Origin: Rhizobiales bacterium 65-9
Lineage (GTDB): Bacteria > Pseudomonadota > Alphaproteobacteria > Rhizobiales > Beijerinckiaceae
Assembly: GCA_001899525.1 (NCBI GenBank)
Contig: MKVY01000027.1
Location: 220,339 to 284,338, forward strand
Direction: 5' to 3'
Length of the DNA: 64,000 nucleotides
In this document: one piece after another, positions 1 to 9,289 of the stretch
How positions within the stretch are numbered: the first letter of the stretch is position 1
Layout of the letters: each line of letters starts with the position of its first letter
Translations under genes and position numbers: made by a program
The notes under the pieces: generated by a model
Databases searched by the model: none
Told to the model about the DNA's origin: nothing
The model's input: only the letters and a program-made list of their open reading frames with translations

Positions 1-36
1 AACGCAATGGAAAAGACGCGGGGCTCGCCGCGCGGT

Positions 37-1260
37 TTACTGCGTCGCGGCCTGCGTCACGGGGCCGGTCGGCGCCTGAGCGGACGGTGACGGCGCAGCG
101 GTCGGCTGCGGCAGGGGCGCAAGCTCCTCATGCGCCACGACCGCCGGGGCGCTCACGGGGCCCGGCTGCGGAATCGCAGGCGCGGCGGCGGCGCTCGCCT
201 CCACCACCTTCGCATCCTTCAGCCGCGTTCCGATCACCTGCACGATCTGCGGCGCCTCCGCGAACGTCCCGTGCCGGAAATAGTCGCCGCCGTCGCGCGC
301 GCCGGTGAGATCGTACACGCGCACGCCGAGCGAGGTCACCTCCTCACGCTGCTGCTTGTTCGTCAGATCGAGCCCGCCGACACGCGCGCGCGATCCCGCG
401 AGGCGGCTCGACAGCATCAGCGCGCGATCGTCGCTGGCGACGAACAGCGAGATGTTGTCGGCGCGGCCGATGCGCGCGACCTGGACGCGGAACACGTCGA
501 GATCGAGATCGGGCGCGGCCAGCATCACCGAACCGATCTTGCCGCCGAGCGAGCCGTCGCCGCCGATCGCGGCCTGCCGCAGCGCCTCCATCGCCAGCCA
601 GGTTCCCATGGAATGGGCGAGCACATGCACGCGGCCGACATCGGGGTTGCGGCCGAGATCGCGCAGCAGTTTCTCGAGCGCGTCGCGCGAGGCGGTCGCG
701 CCCTCCTTGTCGGCGCCATAGCCGAACAGCGAATTGCGCGACGGCCATGCGAACAGGACCGGCACGCCGGAAAATCCCGTGTCGGCGACGATCTGCGTGA
801 TCCGGTAGGCGGCCTCGTCGAACGCGGTGTTGTAGCCGTGGACATAAACCAGCACGTCGCGCCCCAACCCCGTGCGGCCGGAGAGAAGCCGGGACGCCTC
901 CATCTGGAAGGCTGAATCGCTCAACGGCTTCGCCGGTCCGAGCGTGAAGTGCCGGCTCGCCGACTCCGGCGTCACGACAGGCCGCTCGATCAGCCCGGGG
1001 GAGTGGCCGGGCGGAACGGTGGCGACGATTTCGGAGAATGTCGCCGCGCCGACGCGCGCGCCATTGTGGGTCGAGGCGACGAGCAAGGGCGCGCGGCGCG
1101 CCTGCCCGGGCGCCGAGAAGGGCGACAGGGAGGCCGCGGCTCCGGTGAGGTCGCTCAGGCCGGAGCCGAGGCAACCGCCGAGGCCCAGCGCGAGGGCCGA
1201 CGCACATGCGACGCGCCACAGGCGCGCAAAATCCGATCGGGGGGCGGCCAACGCCGTCAC
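37..1260 (-). CDS. DUF900 alpha/beta-hydrolase lipoprotein
   Basis: This 407-residue protein resembles the DUF900 (COG4782) esterase/lipase-like family. An N-terminal hydrophobic segment ends in a lipobox, LGGC at about residues 27-30, so it is probably a lipoprotein. The hydrolase core has an HGYN oxyanion-type motif near residue 141, a nucleophile elbow AHSMG with Ser217, and a candidate catalytic His in FRHGTF near residue 330. The tail after about residue 355 is Ala/Pro rich and probably unstructured. The start is GTG, preceded by a GGAG Shine-Dalgarno 8 bases upstream; no in-frame ATG occurs before the core. It is divergent from meaB across 238 bases. The substrate is unknown. Confidence 0.85.
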   Translation of the reverse strand: MTALAAPRSDFARLWRVACASALALGLGGCLGSGLSDLTGAAASLSPFSAPGQARRAPLLVASTHNGARVGAATFSEIVATVPPGHSPGLIERPVVTPESASRHFTLGPAKPLSDSAFQMEASRLLSGRTGLGRDVLVYVHGYNTAFDEAAYRITQIVADTGFSGVPVLFAWPSRNSLFGYGADKEGATASRDALEKLLRDLGRNPDVGRVHVLAHSMGTWLAMEALRQAAIGGDGSLGGKIGSVMLAAPDLDLDVFRVQVARIGRADNISLFVASDDRALMLSSRLAGSRARVGGLDLTNKQQREEVTSLGVRVYDLTGARDGGDYFRHGTFAEAPQIVQVIGTRLKDAKVVEASAAAAPAIPQPGPVSAPAVVAHEELAPLPQPTAAPSPSAQAPTGPVTQAATQ

Positions 1261-1498
1261 GGCTTCACTCCGGCTCGCAAAACCAGCGGCGCGATCCGCC
1301 GGAGCGATGCGACGCGCCGCGTGCTTCGCCGCCGAAGATGGCGATGGTGCGGCGGCCGGTGGACCGGACAGGGACGGCGGCGCGCGCGAGCCCGGTGTGT
1401 CTTTCGGGCCACGCCGCGCTCGCTCGCGGCGGCCGAACTTTCGCCATTTCCCATCGGCCGCTGCTGGCCCCTGCGCGCCGATCCGCTAAACAGGCCGG

Positions 1499-2509
1499 AT
1501 GCTACAGCCGGCCTCCCCGGACCCTCCAGACGACGACCTGCCAGACGACGACCTGCGCGCGCCGCTCATCGCGGGCGACCGGGCGGCGCTGGCGCGCGCC
1601 ATCACGCTGATCGAATCCAGGCGCGCCGATCACCGGGCGCGGGCGCAGGCGCTCCTGCAATCGCTGCTGCCGCTGACCGGCAACGCGGTCCGCGTCGGGC
1701 TGACCGGGGTGCCCGGCGTCGGAAAATCCACCGCCATCGACGCGCTCGGCTCGCTGCTGACCGGACAGGGGAAGAAAGTCGCGGTGCTCGCGGTCGACCC
1801 ATCCTCGACGCGCACCGGCGGATCCATTCTCGGCGACAAGACGCGCATGGCCAGGCTCGCGGTCGACGCCAGCGCCTTCATCCGCCCGTCCCCCTCGGCC
1901 GGCACGCTGGGCGGCGTCGCCAGCCGGACGCGTGAAACGATGCTGCTGTGCGAGGCGGCTGGCTTCGACGTCGTGATCATCGAGACGGTCGGCATCGGCC
2001 AGTCGGAAACGACGGTCGCCGACATGACGGATTTCTTCCTCGTGCTGATGCTGCCGGGCGCCGGCGACGAACTGCAGGGCATCAAGAAAGGCGTGCTGGA
2101 AATCGCCGACCTCGTCGCGGTGAACAAGGCCGACGGCGACAATCTCCCGCGCGCGCGCGCCGCCGCGAGCGAATATTCGGCGGCGATGCACATCCTTGCG
2201 CCGGCCTCGCCGCTGTGGACGCCGCCGGTGATGCTGATCTCGGCCGCGACGGGCGACGGACTCGCCGAGATGTGGATGCAGGTGGAGGAGCACAGACGGC
2301 GCTTCGCGCAGAGCGGCGACCTGCATCGCAGGCGCAGCGCGCAGGAGGTGCGGTGGATGTGGTCGCTGGTGGAGGAGCGCCTGCGATTCAAGCTGCATCA
2401 CGACGCGGCCCTGCGCGCGCGCATTCCAGCCATCGAACAGGCCGTGTCCGCGCGCGAATTGTCGGCGCCGCTCGCGGCCGACCAGATCGCGCAGCTCGCG
2501 GGACTGTGA
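1499..2509 (+). CDS. meaB: MeaB/ArgK-type G-protein chaperone of methylmalonyl-CoA mutase
   Basis: MeaB is a P-loop GTPase of the G3E group that gates cofactor loading and protects adenosylcobalamin-dependent methylmalonyl-CoA mutase. The 336-residue product shows the Walker [10 protein letters not shown] (residues 70-78), the DPSS stretch near 100, ETVGIGQ at 162-168 and the NKAD base-recognition motif near 209. No mutase gene is in the window, so its client must lie elsewhere. The extreme N-terminus carries an acidic PDDDL repeat encoded by a perfect 15-bp tandem duplication. It is followed 9 bases later by a pyroglutamyl-peptidase gene, probably co-transcribed. The family call is secure. 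Confidence 0.95.
   Translation: MLQPASPDPPDDDLPDDDLRAPLIAGDRAALARAITLIESRRADHRARAQALLQSLLPLTGNAVRVGLTGVPGVGKSTAIDALGSLLTGQGKKVAVLAVDPSSTRTGGSILGDKTRMARLAVDASAFIRPSPSAGTLGGVASRTRETMLLCEAAGFDVVIIETVGIGQSETTVADMTDFFLVLMLPGAGDELQGIKKGVLEIADLVAVNKADGDNLPRARAAASEYSAAMHILAPASPLWTPPVMLISAATGDGLAEMWMQVEEHRRRFAQSGDLHRRRSAQEVRWMWSLVEERLRFKLHHDAALRARIPAIEQAVSARELSAPLAADQIAQLAGL
1526..1555 (+). repeat. Perfect 15-bp tandem duplication inside meaB
   Basis: CCAGACGACGACCTG occurs twice back to back (1526-1540 and 1541-1555). It adds one extra PDDDL unit to the acidic N-terminal extension of MeaB without changing frame. Confidence 0.9.
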
Positions 2510-2518
2510 GACACGCTG

Positions 2519-3181
2519 ATGGCGAGGCGGGCACTCACACTTCTCGTAACCGGCTTCGGACCGTTTCCCGGCATCCCCGTCAATCCGACCGAAGGGCTGG
2601 CGCGACGCCTCGCCCGGTCCGGCAGGTTCCGGCGCATCGGGATCGACGTCGTCGCCCATGTGTTTGCGACGCGCTGGGCGACCGTCGCGCGCGATCTGCC
2701 GAAGGTTCTCGCGGGCGTGAAGCCTGACGCCGTGCTGCATCTCGGCGTCGCCGGGCGGCGGCGCAAAATCTCCATCGAGACCATCGCGCGCCCGAGCCCC
2801 TCGCGAATCGCGCCCGACGCGGGCGGCCGCAGCGCCGCATCATCAAGCGATCCAACGCATGGAGACGCGCCCCTGAAGATCGCGGCGCCCGCGCAACCCT
2901 TGCTGTCGGGATTCATCGCCGCCGGCGCGCCGGCGCATCTCTCCAACGACGCCGGCCGCTATCTCTGCAACGCCCTCTATCACCAGTCGCTGGCGCAACG
3001 CCGCGACCAGTCATCGCTGCGGCCGACCGTCTTCATCCATGTGCCCATGCCCGGTCCGACGCGGTCGTCGCCGCCCTCGGCGCGGGTCCGGTCGCGCAAG
3101 CCGCGCGAGCGCGAGACGATCAACGGGCTCGAGAATGCGATGCTCGCGCTGGCGCGCGCGGCGCGCAACGGCCGACGGTAA
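2519..3181 (+). CDS. pcp: Pyroglutamyl-peptidase I family cysteine peptidase (C15)
   Basis: C15 enzymes remove N-terminal pyroglutamate from peptides in the cytoplasm. The 220-residue product has the family opening TGFGPFPG followed by NPTE. The usual catalytic triad can be placed at Glu87 (SIETIA), Cys150 (GRYLCN) and His174 (FIHVP), so activity is plausible. The central substrate-loop region (about residues 90-120) is Ser/Ala/Arg rich and diverges from the classical enzymes, so specificity may differ. It sits 9 bases after meaB and converges on the asparaginase gene with 7 bases between stops. Confidence 0.85.
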   Translation: MARRALTLLVTGFGPFPGIPVNPTEGLARRLARSGRFRRIGIDVVAHVFATRWATVARDLPKVLAGVKPDAVLHLGVAGRRRKISIETIARPSPSRIAPDAGGRSAASSSDPTHGDAPLKIAAPAQPLLSGFIAAGAPAHLSNDAGRYLCNALYHQSLAQRRDQSSLRPTVFIHVPMPGPTRSSPPSARVRSRKPRERETINGLENAMLALARAARNGRR

Positions 3182-3188
3182 GTCGCAT

Positions 3189-4217
3189 TCAAGCGCGCGC
3201 GGCCTCAAGCGCCCGCAACAGATCGGCCGAAGGGCTGAGCGCGCCGACCTCGGTTCCGTTCCAGTTCTTCAGCTTCGGCGTCATCGCCGCCTCGACGACG
3301 GGCCGCTCGTCGTCGTCGAGCGAGAGGAGCCGCGCGATGACGCTCGCCATCACCACCTCGGCCGCGCGTCCCGCGCCGTCCCAGCATTTCAGCGCCACGC
3401 CAAGCCCAAGCTCCGGCAAAGCGGCGCAATAGACGCCCTCGGCGCCCGTCTTGGTGAAAGCGCGCTGTTTCAGCGCCTGCATCAGAACCGTATCGAAGCC
3501 GCCCGTTCCACGCACCATGAAAGGCTGCGCCGCCACGGCCGCGCGGATGCGCGCGGCGGCCTGGGCGCGCGCGGCGTCGAAGGTTTCGCCCGTCCCGAAC
3601 CGCGCGAAGGCGCGCGCCAGCGCCGCGAGCGGAATCGCGAAGGTGGGGATCGAGCAGCCGTCGACGGCCATCGCGCGATCGTCGATCGCGTCGCCCGTCG
3701 TTTCGCGCAGAACGCTGCGGATGCGGCGCTGAACGGGATGATCCGGCCGCACATAGCCCTTCGCTGCGACGCCCTCGTGGCAGGCGACGCAGATGAAGCC
3801 GGAGTGCTTGCCGGAGCAGTTGTTGTGCAACTGCGTCGGCGTCTCGCCGCGGCGGGCCATGTCGCGCGCGGTCTCCTCGTCGCCTGGCCAGTGAACGCCG
3901 CATTCGAGGCAGGGCTCGTCCATGCCGGCCTTGCGCAGCACGCCGCGCGCGGTCGCGACATGCCGCGCCTCGCCGCGATGGGAGGCGCAGGCGAGCGCGA
4001 TCTCGGCGTCGTCGAGCCCATAACGGTCGGCCGCGCCGGTCTCGATCAAGGGCAGCGCCTGCAGCGCCTTCACCGCCGAACGCGGAAACACGCCGCGCGA
4101 AACCTCGCCAAGCGCCAGCAGCAGCCGGCCGCCGGAATCCGAAATCGCGAGCGCGCCGGAATGGCGCGATTCGATCTGCGCGCCGCGGGAGACTTCAACA
4201 AGAAGCGGATCGTTCAT
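3189..4217 (-). CDS. Asparaginase of the Rhizobium etli (AnsA, COG4448) type
   Basis: This 342-residue protein belongs to the third, rhizobial class of L-asparaginases, which hydrolyse Asn to Asp and ammonia using a Ser-Lys arrangement. The family residues are all visible: Ser47 and Lys50 in RSAVKA, Cys134 and Lys137 in NNCSGKHSG, and Cys188 in VDGCSIP, close to the numbering of the R. etli enzyme. It begins 42 bases after the ArgE-type gene on the same strand, so the two probably form an operon divergent from the peptide importer. That context fits nitrogen recovery from imported peptides and amides. Confidence 0.93.
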   Translation of the reverse strand: MNDPLLVEVSRGAQIESRHSGALAISDSGGRLLLALGEVSRGVFPRSAVKALQALPLIETGAADRYGLDDAEIALACASHRGEARHVATARGVLRKAGMDEPCLECGVHWPGDEETARDMARRGETPTQLHNNCSGKHSGFICVACHEGVAAKGYVRPDHPVQRRIRSVLRETTGDAIDDRAMAVDGCSIPTFAIPLAALARAFARFGTGETFDAARAQAAARIRAAVAAQPFMVRGTGGFDTVLMQALKQRAFTKTGAEGVYCAALPELGLGVALKCWDGAGRAAEVVMASVIARLLSLDDDERPVVEAAMTPKLKNWNGTEVGALSPSADLLRALEAARA

Positions 4218-4259
4218 GGCGTGGCCGTCGCATCAATTTCCACGCGCCGCAAGCCGCGT

Positions 4260-5423
4260 TCACCGGGCGCAATGGGCGATGAGCTTTTCGACGAAGCGCG
4301 CGCAGGCTTCGAGCTGCGACTGCTCGATATACTCATCCGGCTTGTGCGCCTGCTCGATCGATCCGGGTCCGATCACGACCGTCGGAATCCCCGCCATCTT
4401 CACGAACAACCCGGCCTCCGTTCCATAGGCGACCTTCGCGTGATCGTTGCGGCCGGCGAGCGCCTTGGCGAGCGTGACGATGTCGCTCTCAGGAGCGGCG
4501 TCGAACCCCGGCACGTCGCCGCGCCAGTCGAACTCGAAACCGCAGGCGGGATCGATCGCCTGCATGCGCGGCTCGAGCGTTTCGCGCGCCCAGCGCTCGA
4601 TGCGGCCGGCCACCTCGTCGGGATCGTCAAGCCCGATCGCCCGCACCTCATAGGTGAAGCGCGCGTCCTGCGGCACGATGTTGGGCGCGACGCCGCCCGA
4701 AAACACGCCGACCTGCGTCGTCGTGTGAGGAATGTCGTAGAGCTCGTCGCGGGCGCCCTCCCGCTCCAACTCTTCCTCGAGATCGCGCACGCGCGCAACG
4801 ATCCGCGCGCCCCACTCCACCGCGTTGACGCCGTGCGGAACGAGCGAGGAATGCGCCGCCTTGCCGCGCACCGTGACCCAGACGCGGCGGCCGCCCTTGT
4901 GGCCGATCACGACCTGCATGCCGGTGGGCTCGCCGACGAAACAGCCGAGCGGCTTCGCCGGCCTGTCGCGGAGCCGGCGCAGCAGCGAACGAACGCCGAC
5001 GCAGCCAATCTCCTCGTCGTGCGAGAAAGAAAAATGGATCGGCGTTTTCAGGTTCGCGGCCTGCATCGCCGGCGCCAGCGCCAGACAGACCGCGCCAAAC
5101 CCCTTCATGTCGCAGGCGCCGCGCCCGTAAAGCCGGCCCTCACGTTCGGTCAGCTCAAACGGATCGCTCGACCAGACCTGCCCATCGACAGGCACGACAT
5201 CCGTATGGCCGGACAGCACATAGCCGGGGCGATCCTGCGGGCCGATGGTCGCCCACAGATTCGCTTTCGCGCCGGTTTCATCCGCCACACGCTCGGTGAC
5301 GGCGCCGAATCCGCGCAGATAATCCTCGATCCAATCGATGCAGGGCAGATTGGAGTTCCGGCTCGTCGTGTCGAACGCGACGAAGCTGCGGAGAACGTCC
5401 TTGATGGAGCTTGTAGTCGTCAT
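4260..5423 (-). CDS. argE: Acetylornithine deacetylase (M20 metallopeptidase family)
   Basis: ArgE releases ornithine and acetate from N-acetylornithine; the wider M20 family includes other deacylases and peptidases. The 387-residue protein has the metal-binding GHTDVVP (His73, Asp75), GACDMKG (bridging Asp105) and the catalytic glutamate in HDEEIG (about 137-138). Length is typical for proteobacterial ArgE. It is divergent from the peptide-binding protein gene over 184 bases and is followed by the asparaginase gene. A related N-acyl amino acid deacylase role is possible given the neighbours; I could not test this. Confidence 0.9.
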   Translation of the reverse strand: MTTTSSIKDVLRSFVAFDTTSRNSNLPCIDWIEDYLRGFGAVTERVADETGAKANLWATIGPQDRPGYVLSGHTDVVPVDGQVWSSDPFELTEREGRLYGRGACDMKGFGAVCLALAPAMQAANLKTPIHFSFSHDEEIGCVGVRSLLRRLRDRPAKPLGCFVGEPTGMQVVIGHKGGRRVWVTVRGKAAHSSLVPHGVNAVEWGARIVARVRDLEEELEREGARDELYDIPHTTTQVGVFSGGVAPNIVPQDARFTYEVRAIGLDDPDEVAGRIERWARETLEPRMQAIDPACGFEFDWRGDVPGFDAAPESDIVTLAKALAGRNDHAKVAYGTEAGLFVKMAGIPTVVIGPGSIEQAHKPDEYIEQSQLEACARFVEKLIAHCAR

Positions 5424-5607
5424 GGCGCGCCATCATGCGCGGGCCGCGCCGGTTTGAGAAGCCTCGTCAACCATCGCGCCGCAGCGCAACGCAAGGCTAC
5501 GACTGTTTTCTTTTTGTTCCTGAGAGGCGGCGCCCGCCAGCAAAAACTTCCTCAGGGGGCTTGCGGGCGAGCGCGCGCTGTGGCCCGATCCACTCACGGA
5601 GGAGAAT

Positions 5608-7230
5608 ATGAAAGCGATCATCATTTCCGCCCTGGCCGCGACGATTCCATTCGCCGCAGCGTCTGGCGCTGCGAGCGCTCAGGACCTGCGCATCGGACTC
5701 GCGTCCGAGCCGACCTCGGCCGACCCGCATTTCCATGCGCTCGCGCCGAATTTCGCGCTCGCCAAGCACGTGTTCGAACCTCTCGTCGGCATGGACGAAT
5801 CGCAGAAGCTCATTCCCAATCTCGCCAGATCATGGAAGACGCTGGACGACCTGACCTGGGAGTTCAAGCTTCAGCCCAATGCGACCTTCTCCAACGGCCA
5901 GAAGGTCACGCCGCGCGACGTGATCTATACCTATTGCCGCCTGCCCTTCGTGGAGGGCTCGCCGGCCAATCTGGCCTTTACGCTCAAGAACGTCGTCAGC
6001 ATCGAAGGCAAGGGCGACGACACCGTCATCATCAAGACGTCCGCGCCGGCCCCGCTGCTGCCGAACAATCTCGCCTCGCCCGGCATCATCAGCGCCGACG
6101 TGTTCGGCGGCGGCAAGAACATCAAGTTCAAGGTCGGCGGCTGCGAGGATTTCGGCAATAATCCGTAGCCTGTCGAATTCAACGATCCCGCGAAGGCCAT
6201 CGGCTCGGGACCCTACAAATTCGTCGAGTTCACGCGCGGCGCGCAGATCGTGCTGGAGCGCAACGACAACTACTGGGGCGAGAAGCCGATCTGGAAGAAG
6301 GTGACGATGAAGCCGCTCACCAATTCCGGCGCGCGGGTCGCAGGCCTGCTCGCAGGCGACGTCGACATCATCGAGACGCCGTCGATCCAGGATTTCGACC
6401 GCATCAAAGGCGCCGGCTTCCAGATCGCGCAGGCGCTCTCGAACCGCGTGATCTATATCCAGCTCGACCAGTTCAACGATCCGAACTGGAAATCGCCCGG
6501 CATCAAGGGAACGGACAAGAATCCGCTGCTCGACAAGCGCGTGCGGCAGGCGATGACGATGGCGATCAACCGGCAGGGGATCGTCGAGCGGATCATGGGC
6601 GGCGTCGCGGCGCCGGCGGGCGAGCTTCTGCCGTGGCCGATGTTCGGCTCGACGAAAGATTTCCCGATTCCGAAATACGACCCGGACGCCGCCAAGAAAC
6701 TGCTCGCGGACGCAGGCTATCCGAACGGGTTCGAGATCACGCTCGGCACGCCGAACGACCGCTACATCAATGACGAGAAGGTCGCGCAGGCCGTGGCGCA
6801 GATGTGGACGCGCATCGGCGTCAAGACCAATGTCGACGCGATGACCGCCTCGACCTTCTTCACGCGGCGCACGAAGTTCGAGTTCTCCGCCTTCCTCGCG
6901 GGCTGGGGCTCGGGCACCGGCGAAATCTCCGACTCGCTGCTGTCGCTGTCGGTGTCGCTGACGCCGTCGAAGGGCATCGGGACGACAAACCGCTCGCGCT
7001 ATTCGAACCCGAAGGTCGACGAGCTCGTGCTGAAGGCGATCGAAACGATCGACGACAAGACGCGCGAGTCGCTGCTGCAACAGGCCTCGAAGCTCGTCGC
7101 CGACGATGTCGGCATCGTGCCGCTGCATTTCGAGGTGACGCCGTGGGCGTTCAAGAAAGGCCTCGGCTACAAGGCGCGCGCCGACCAGTATACGCTTGCG
7201 ATGAGCGTCACGCAGGGCCCATCGAACTGA
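5608..7230 (+). pseudogene. Peptide ABC transporter substrate-binding protein interrupted by an in-frame TAG
   Basis: The frame encodes a dipeptide/oligopeptide-binding protein of the SBP_bac_5 family, about 540 codons. It has a good signal peptide (cleavage after ASAQ near residue 25) and an SD GGAGGAGA at 5598-5604. A TAG at 6166-6168 splits it after residue 186. Reading continues without any shift in the same frame: PVEFNDPAKAIGSGPYKF follows directly, then the family-typical LERNDNYWG. The downstream part alone could start at ATG 6310 or another internal codon but would lack a signal peptide. Possible explanations are a recent nonsense mutation, amber suppression, or a base-call error. 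The four genes after it (two permeases, two ATPases) are intact. Confidence 0.88.
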
Positions 7231-7240
7231 AGATCAAGGC

Positions 7241-7264
7241 CGCCGCCCTCTCCGGAGGGCGGCG
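7241..7264 (+). promoter_or_regulatory. Stem-loop between binding-protein and permease genes
   Basis: CGCCGCCCTC and GAGGGCGGCG form a perfect 10-bp stem with a TCCG loop in the 50-base gap after the binding-protein gene. There is no T tract, so it is not a standard terminator. Comparable stems after binding-protein genes are known to stabilise upstream mRNA and reduce permease expression; that role here is inferred. Confidence 0.65.
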
Positions 7265-7280
7265 ACAAAGCAGGCTTCGC

Positions 7281-8258
7281 ATGCTCGTTTATCTGATCAG
7301 ACGCCTTTCCCAGGCCGCGCTCGTGGTGGCGGTGATGGGAACGATCGTGTTCCTGTCGATGTACGCCATCGGCAATCCGATCGACCTTCTGGCGGCGCAG
7401 GACGCAAGCGACGCCGAGAAGGCGGAGCTCGCGCGCCAGCTCGGCCTCGATCGGCCGATCTGGGAACAGTTCCTCATTTTCGCCGGCAACGCGATGCGCG
7501 GCGATCTCGGAAAATCCTTCGTCTACAATGAGCCGACGTTGCGGCTGATCCTGCAGCGCCTGCCGGCGACGCTCGAGCTTGCGTTGACCGCGCTCGTCTT
7601 CTCCGTCGCGCTCGGCATTCCGCTCGGCGTCTATGCCGGGCTGAAGCCGGACTCCTGGATGTCACGCACCATCATGTCGGGCTCCATTCTCGGCTTCTCG
7701 CTGCCGAATTTCTGGATCGGGCTGATGCTGATCCTCTTCTTCGCGGTGGAGCTGAAATGGCTGCCCGCGAGCGGCCGCGGCGAGACCGTCGATCTTCTCG
7801 GCGTGCCGGTCTCCTTCCTCACATGGGACGGGCTGAGACACCTCTTCCTGCCGGCGCTGACGCTCTCGCTCTACAAGGCGGCGCTCGTGGTGCGGCTGGC
7901 GCGCGCCGGCACGCGCGAGGTCGTCATGCAGGATTATGTGCGCTTCGCGCGGGCGAAGGGCCTGTCCTATCGCCGCATCGTGCTGGTGCATGTGGTCAAG
8001 AACATGATGATCCCGGTCGTCACCGTGCTCGGCCTCGAATTCGGCTCGATGATCGCTTTCGCGGTGGTGACGGAGACCGTGTTCGCCTATCCGGGCATGG
8101 GCAAGCTGCTCATCGATTCCATCAATCGCCTCGACCGGCCGGTGATCGTCGCCTATCTCATGTTCACGGTGCTGCTGTTCGTCATCATCAATCTCATCGT
8201 TGACCTGATCTACGCCGCGATCGATCCGCGCGTGCGTCTCGTGGAGGCGAAAGGATGA
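7281..8258 (+). CDS. Peptide ABC transporter permease, DppB/OppB type
   Basis: This 325-residue inner-membrane protein has the DppB architecture: an N-terminal transmembrane helix (LIRRLSQAALVV), a periplasmic segment, and a BPD_transp_1 domain with about five helices from residue 95. The coupling-loop region reads DYVRFARAKGL, which contacts the ATPases. The ATG at 7281 gives the standard MLVYLIRR beginning, so I exclude the longer reading upstream. It overlaps the next gene by ATGA, indicating translational coupling. It is the first permease of the importer whose binding-protein gene is interrupted. Confidence 0.93.
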   Translation: MLVYLIRRLSQAALVVAVMGTIVFLSMYAIGNPIDLLAAQDASDAEKAELARQLGLDRPIWEQFLIFAGNAMRGDLGKSFVYNEPTLRLILQRLPATLELALTALVFSVALGIPLGVYAGLKPDSWMSRTIMSGSILGFSLPNFWIGLMLILFFAVELKWLPASGRGETVDLLGVPVSFLTWDGLRHLFLPALTLSLYKAALVVRLARAGTREVVMQDYVRFARAKGLSYRRIVLVHVVKNMMIPVVTVLGLEFGSMIAFAVVTETVFAYPGMGKLLIDSINRLDRPVIVAYLMFTVLLFVIINLIVDLIYAAIDPRVRLVEAKG

Positions 8259-9190
8259 GCGAAGCGACCCTTTCCGGCGCGCCTTCGGCGCCCCCTGTTC
8301 TTCCGGCGATCGATCGCGGCGAGGCGCTCTGGCGACGCCATCTCGCGGCGTTCTTCGCAAGCCCGTCCGCGGTGCTCGGCCTCGCCGTGCTGGCGATCCT
8401 GCTCGCGCTCGCGATTCTCGCGCCATGGATCACGCCGCAGGATCCCTACGATCTCCGTCAGCTCGACATCATGGACGGCACGCTGCCGCCCGGCTCGACC
8501 ATGGGGGCCGGCTTCACCGCCTGGCTCGGCACCGACGAGCAGGGACGCGACATGCTCTCGGGCATCATCTACGGCATGCGCATCTCGCTCGGCGTCGGCG
8601 CGATCTCGGTGGTGTTCGCCTGCGCGATCGGCGCCTCGGTCGGCGTGCTCGCGGCTTACGCCGGCGGCCGGATCGACACTCTCGTGATGCGCGTCGTCGA
8701 TCTGCAGCTTTCCTTCCCGTCGATCCTCGTCGCGCTCATTCTGCTCGCCGTCTTCGGCCGCGGCGTGGACAAGGTGATCATCGCGCTCATCGTCGTGCAG
8801 TGGGCCTATTACGCGCGCACAGTGCGCGGCTCGGCGCTGGTGGAGCGGCGGCGGGAATATATCGAGGCGGCGCGCTGCCTGGCGCTGTCAAAAAGCCGCG
8901 TCGTGTTCAGGCACCTTCTGCCCAACTGCCTGCCGCCGCTGATCGTCGTCGCCACCGTTCAGGTCGCGCACGCGATCGCGCTTGAATCGACGCTGTCGTT
9001 TCTCGGCGTCGGCGTGCCGGTCACGGAGCCGTCGCTCGGCATGCTCATCGCGAAAGGCTATCAGTATCTGCTGTCGGGAAAATACTGGATCTCGACCTTT
9101 CCGGGCGTGGCGCTGGTCATCGCCATCATCGCGATCAATCTCGTCGGCGACCGGCTGCGCGACGTTCTCAATCCGAGGCTGGCGCATTGA
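8255..9190 (+). CDS. Peptide ABC transporter permease, DppC/OppC type
   Basis: The 311-residue product is the second permease subunit. It starts with a cytoplasmic tail and a first helix (about residues 40-60), followed by the OppC-type periplasmic segment containing LGTDEQGRDMLS and then the BPD_transp_1 domain. The coupling motif is YIEAARCLALSKSRV. The start overlaps the stop of the DppB-type gene by four bases. It would pair with the DppB-type subunit and the two downstream ATPases. Confidence 0.93.
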   Translation: MSEATLSGAPSAPPVLPAIDRGEALWRRHLAAFFASPSAVLGLAVLAILLALAILAPWITPQDPYDLRQLDIMDGTLPPGSTMGAGFTAWLGTDEQGRDMLSGIIYGMRISLGVGAISVVFACAIGASVGVLAAYAGGRIDTLVMRVVDLQLSFPSILVALILLAVFGRGVDKVIIALIVVQWAYYARTVRGSALVERRREYIEAARCLALSKSRVVFRHLLPNCLPPLIVVATVQVAHAIALESTLSFLGVGVPVTEPSLGMLIAKGYQYLLSGKYWISTFPGVALVIAIIAINLVGDRLRDVLNPRLAH

Positions 9191-9289
9191 TGGCTGTTTG
9201 CGCGCGGCCTCAGCCGCCCCCGACCTTTAGCCTCTCTTCGCGATTTGGGGCTCCGGGCCAGACAAGCCAGGAAGCAACGCAACCAGAGA

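Noticed and set aside
1261-1498. Short frames in the divergent gap upstream of meaB
   Set aside because: They lack ribosome-binding sites and are the Arg-rich shadows expected in such GC-rich DNA.
3039-6161. A long 1040-codon plus-strand frame across the asparaginase and argE genes
   Set aside because: It is antisense to two well-supported genes; it is rich in Arg/Ala/Gly and has no family motif. High-GC coding DNA commonly leaves such open antisense frames.
6166-6168. Recoding of the TAG as pyrrolysine or a programmed stop
   Set aside because: No pyrrolysine genes or downstream recoding structure are visible, and this protein family has no known recoding. A mutation or sequence error is simpler, so I kept it only as an interruption.
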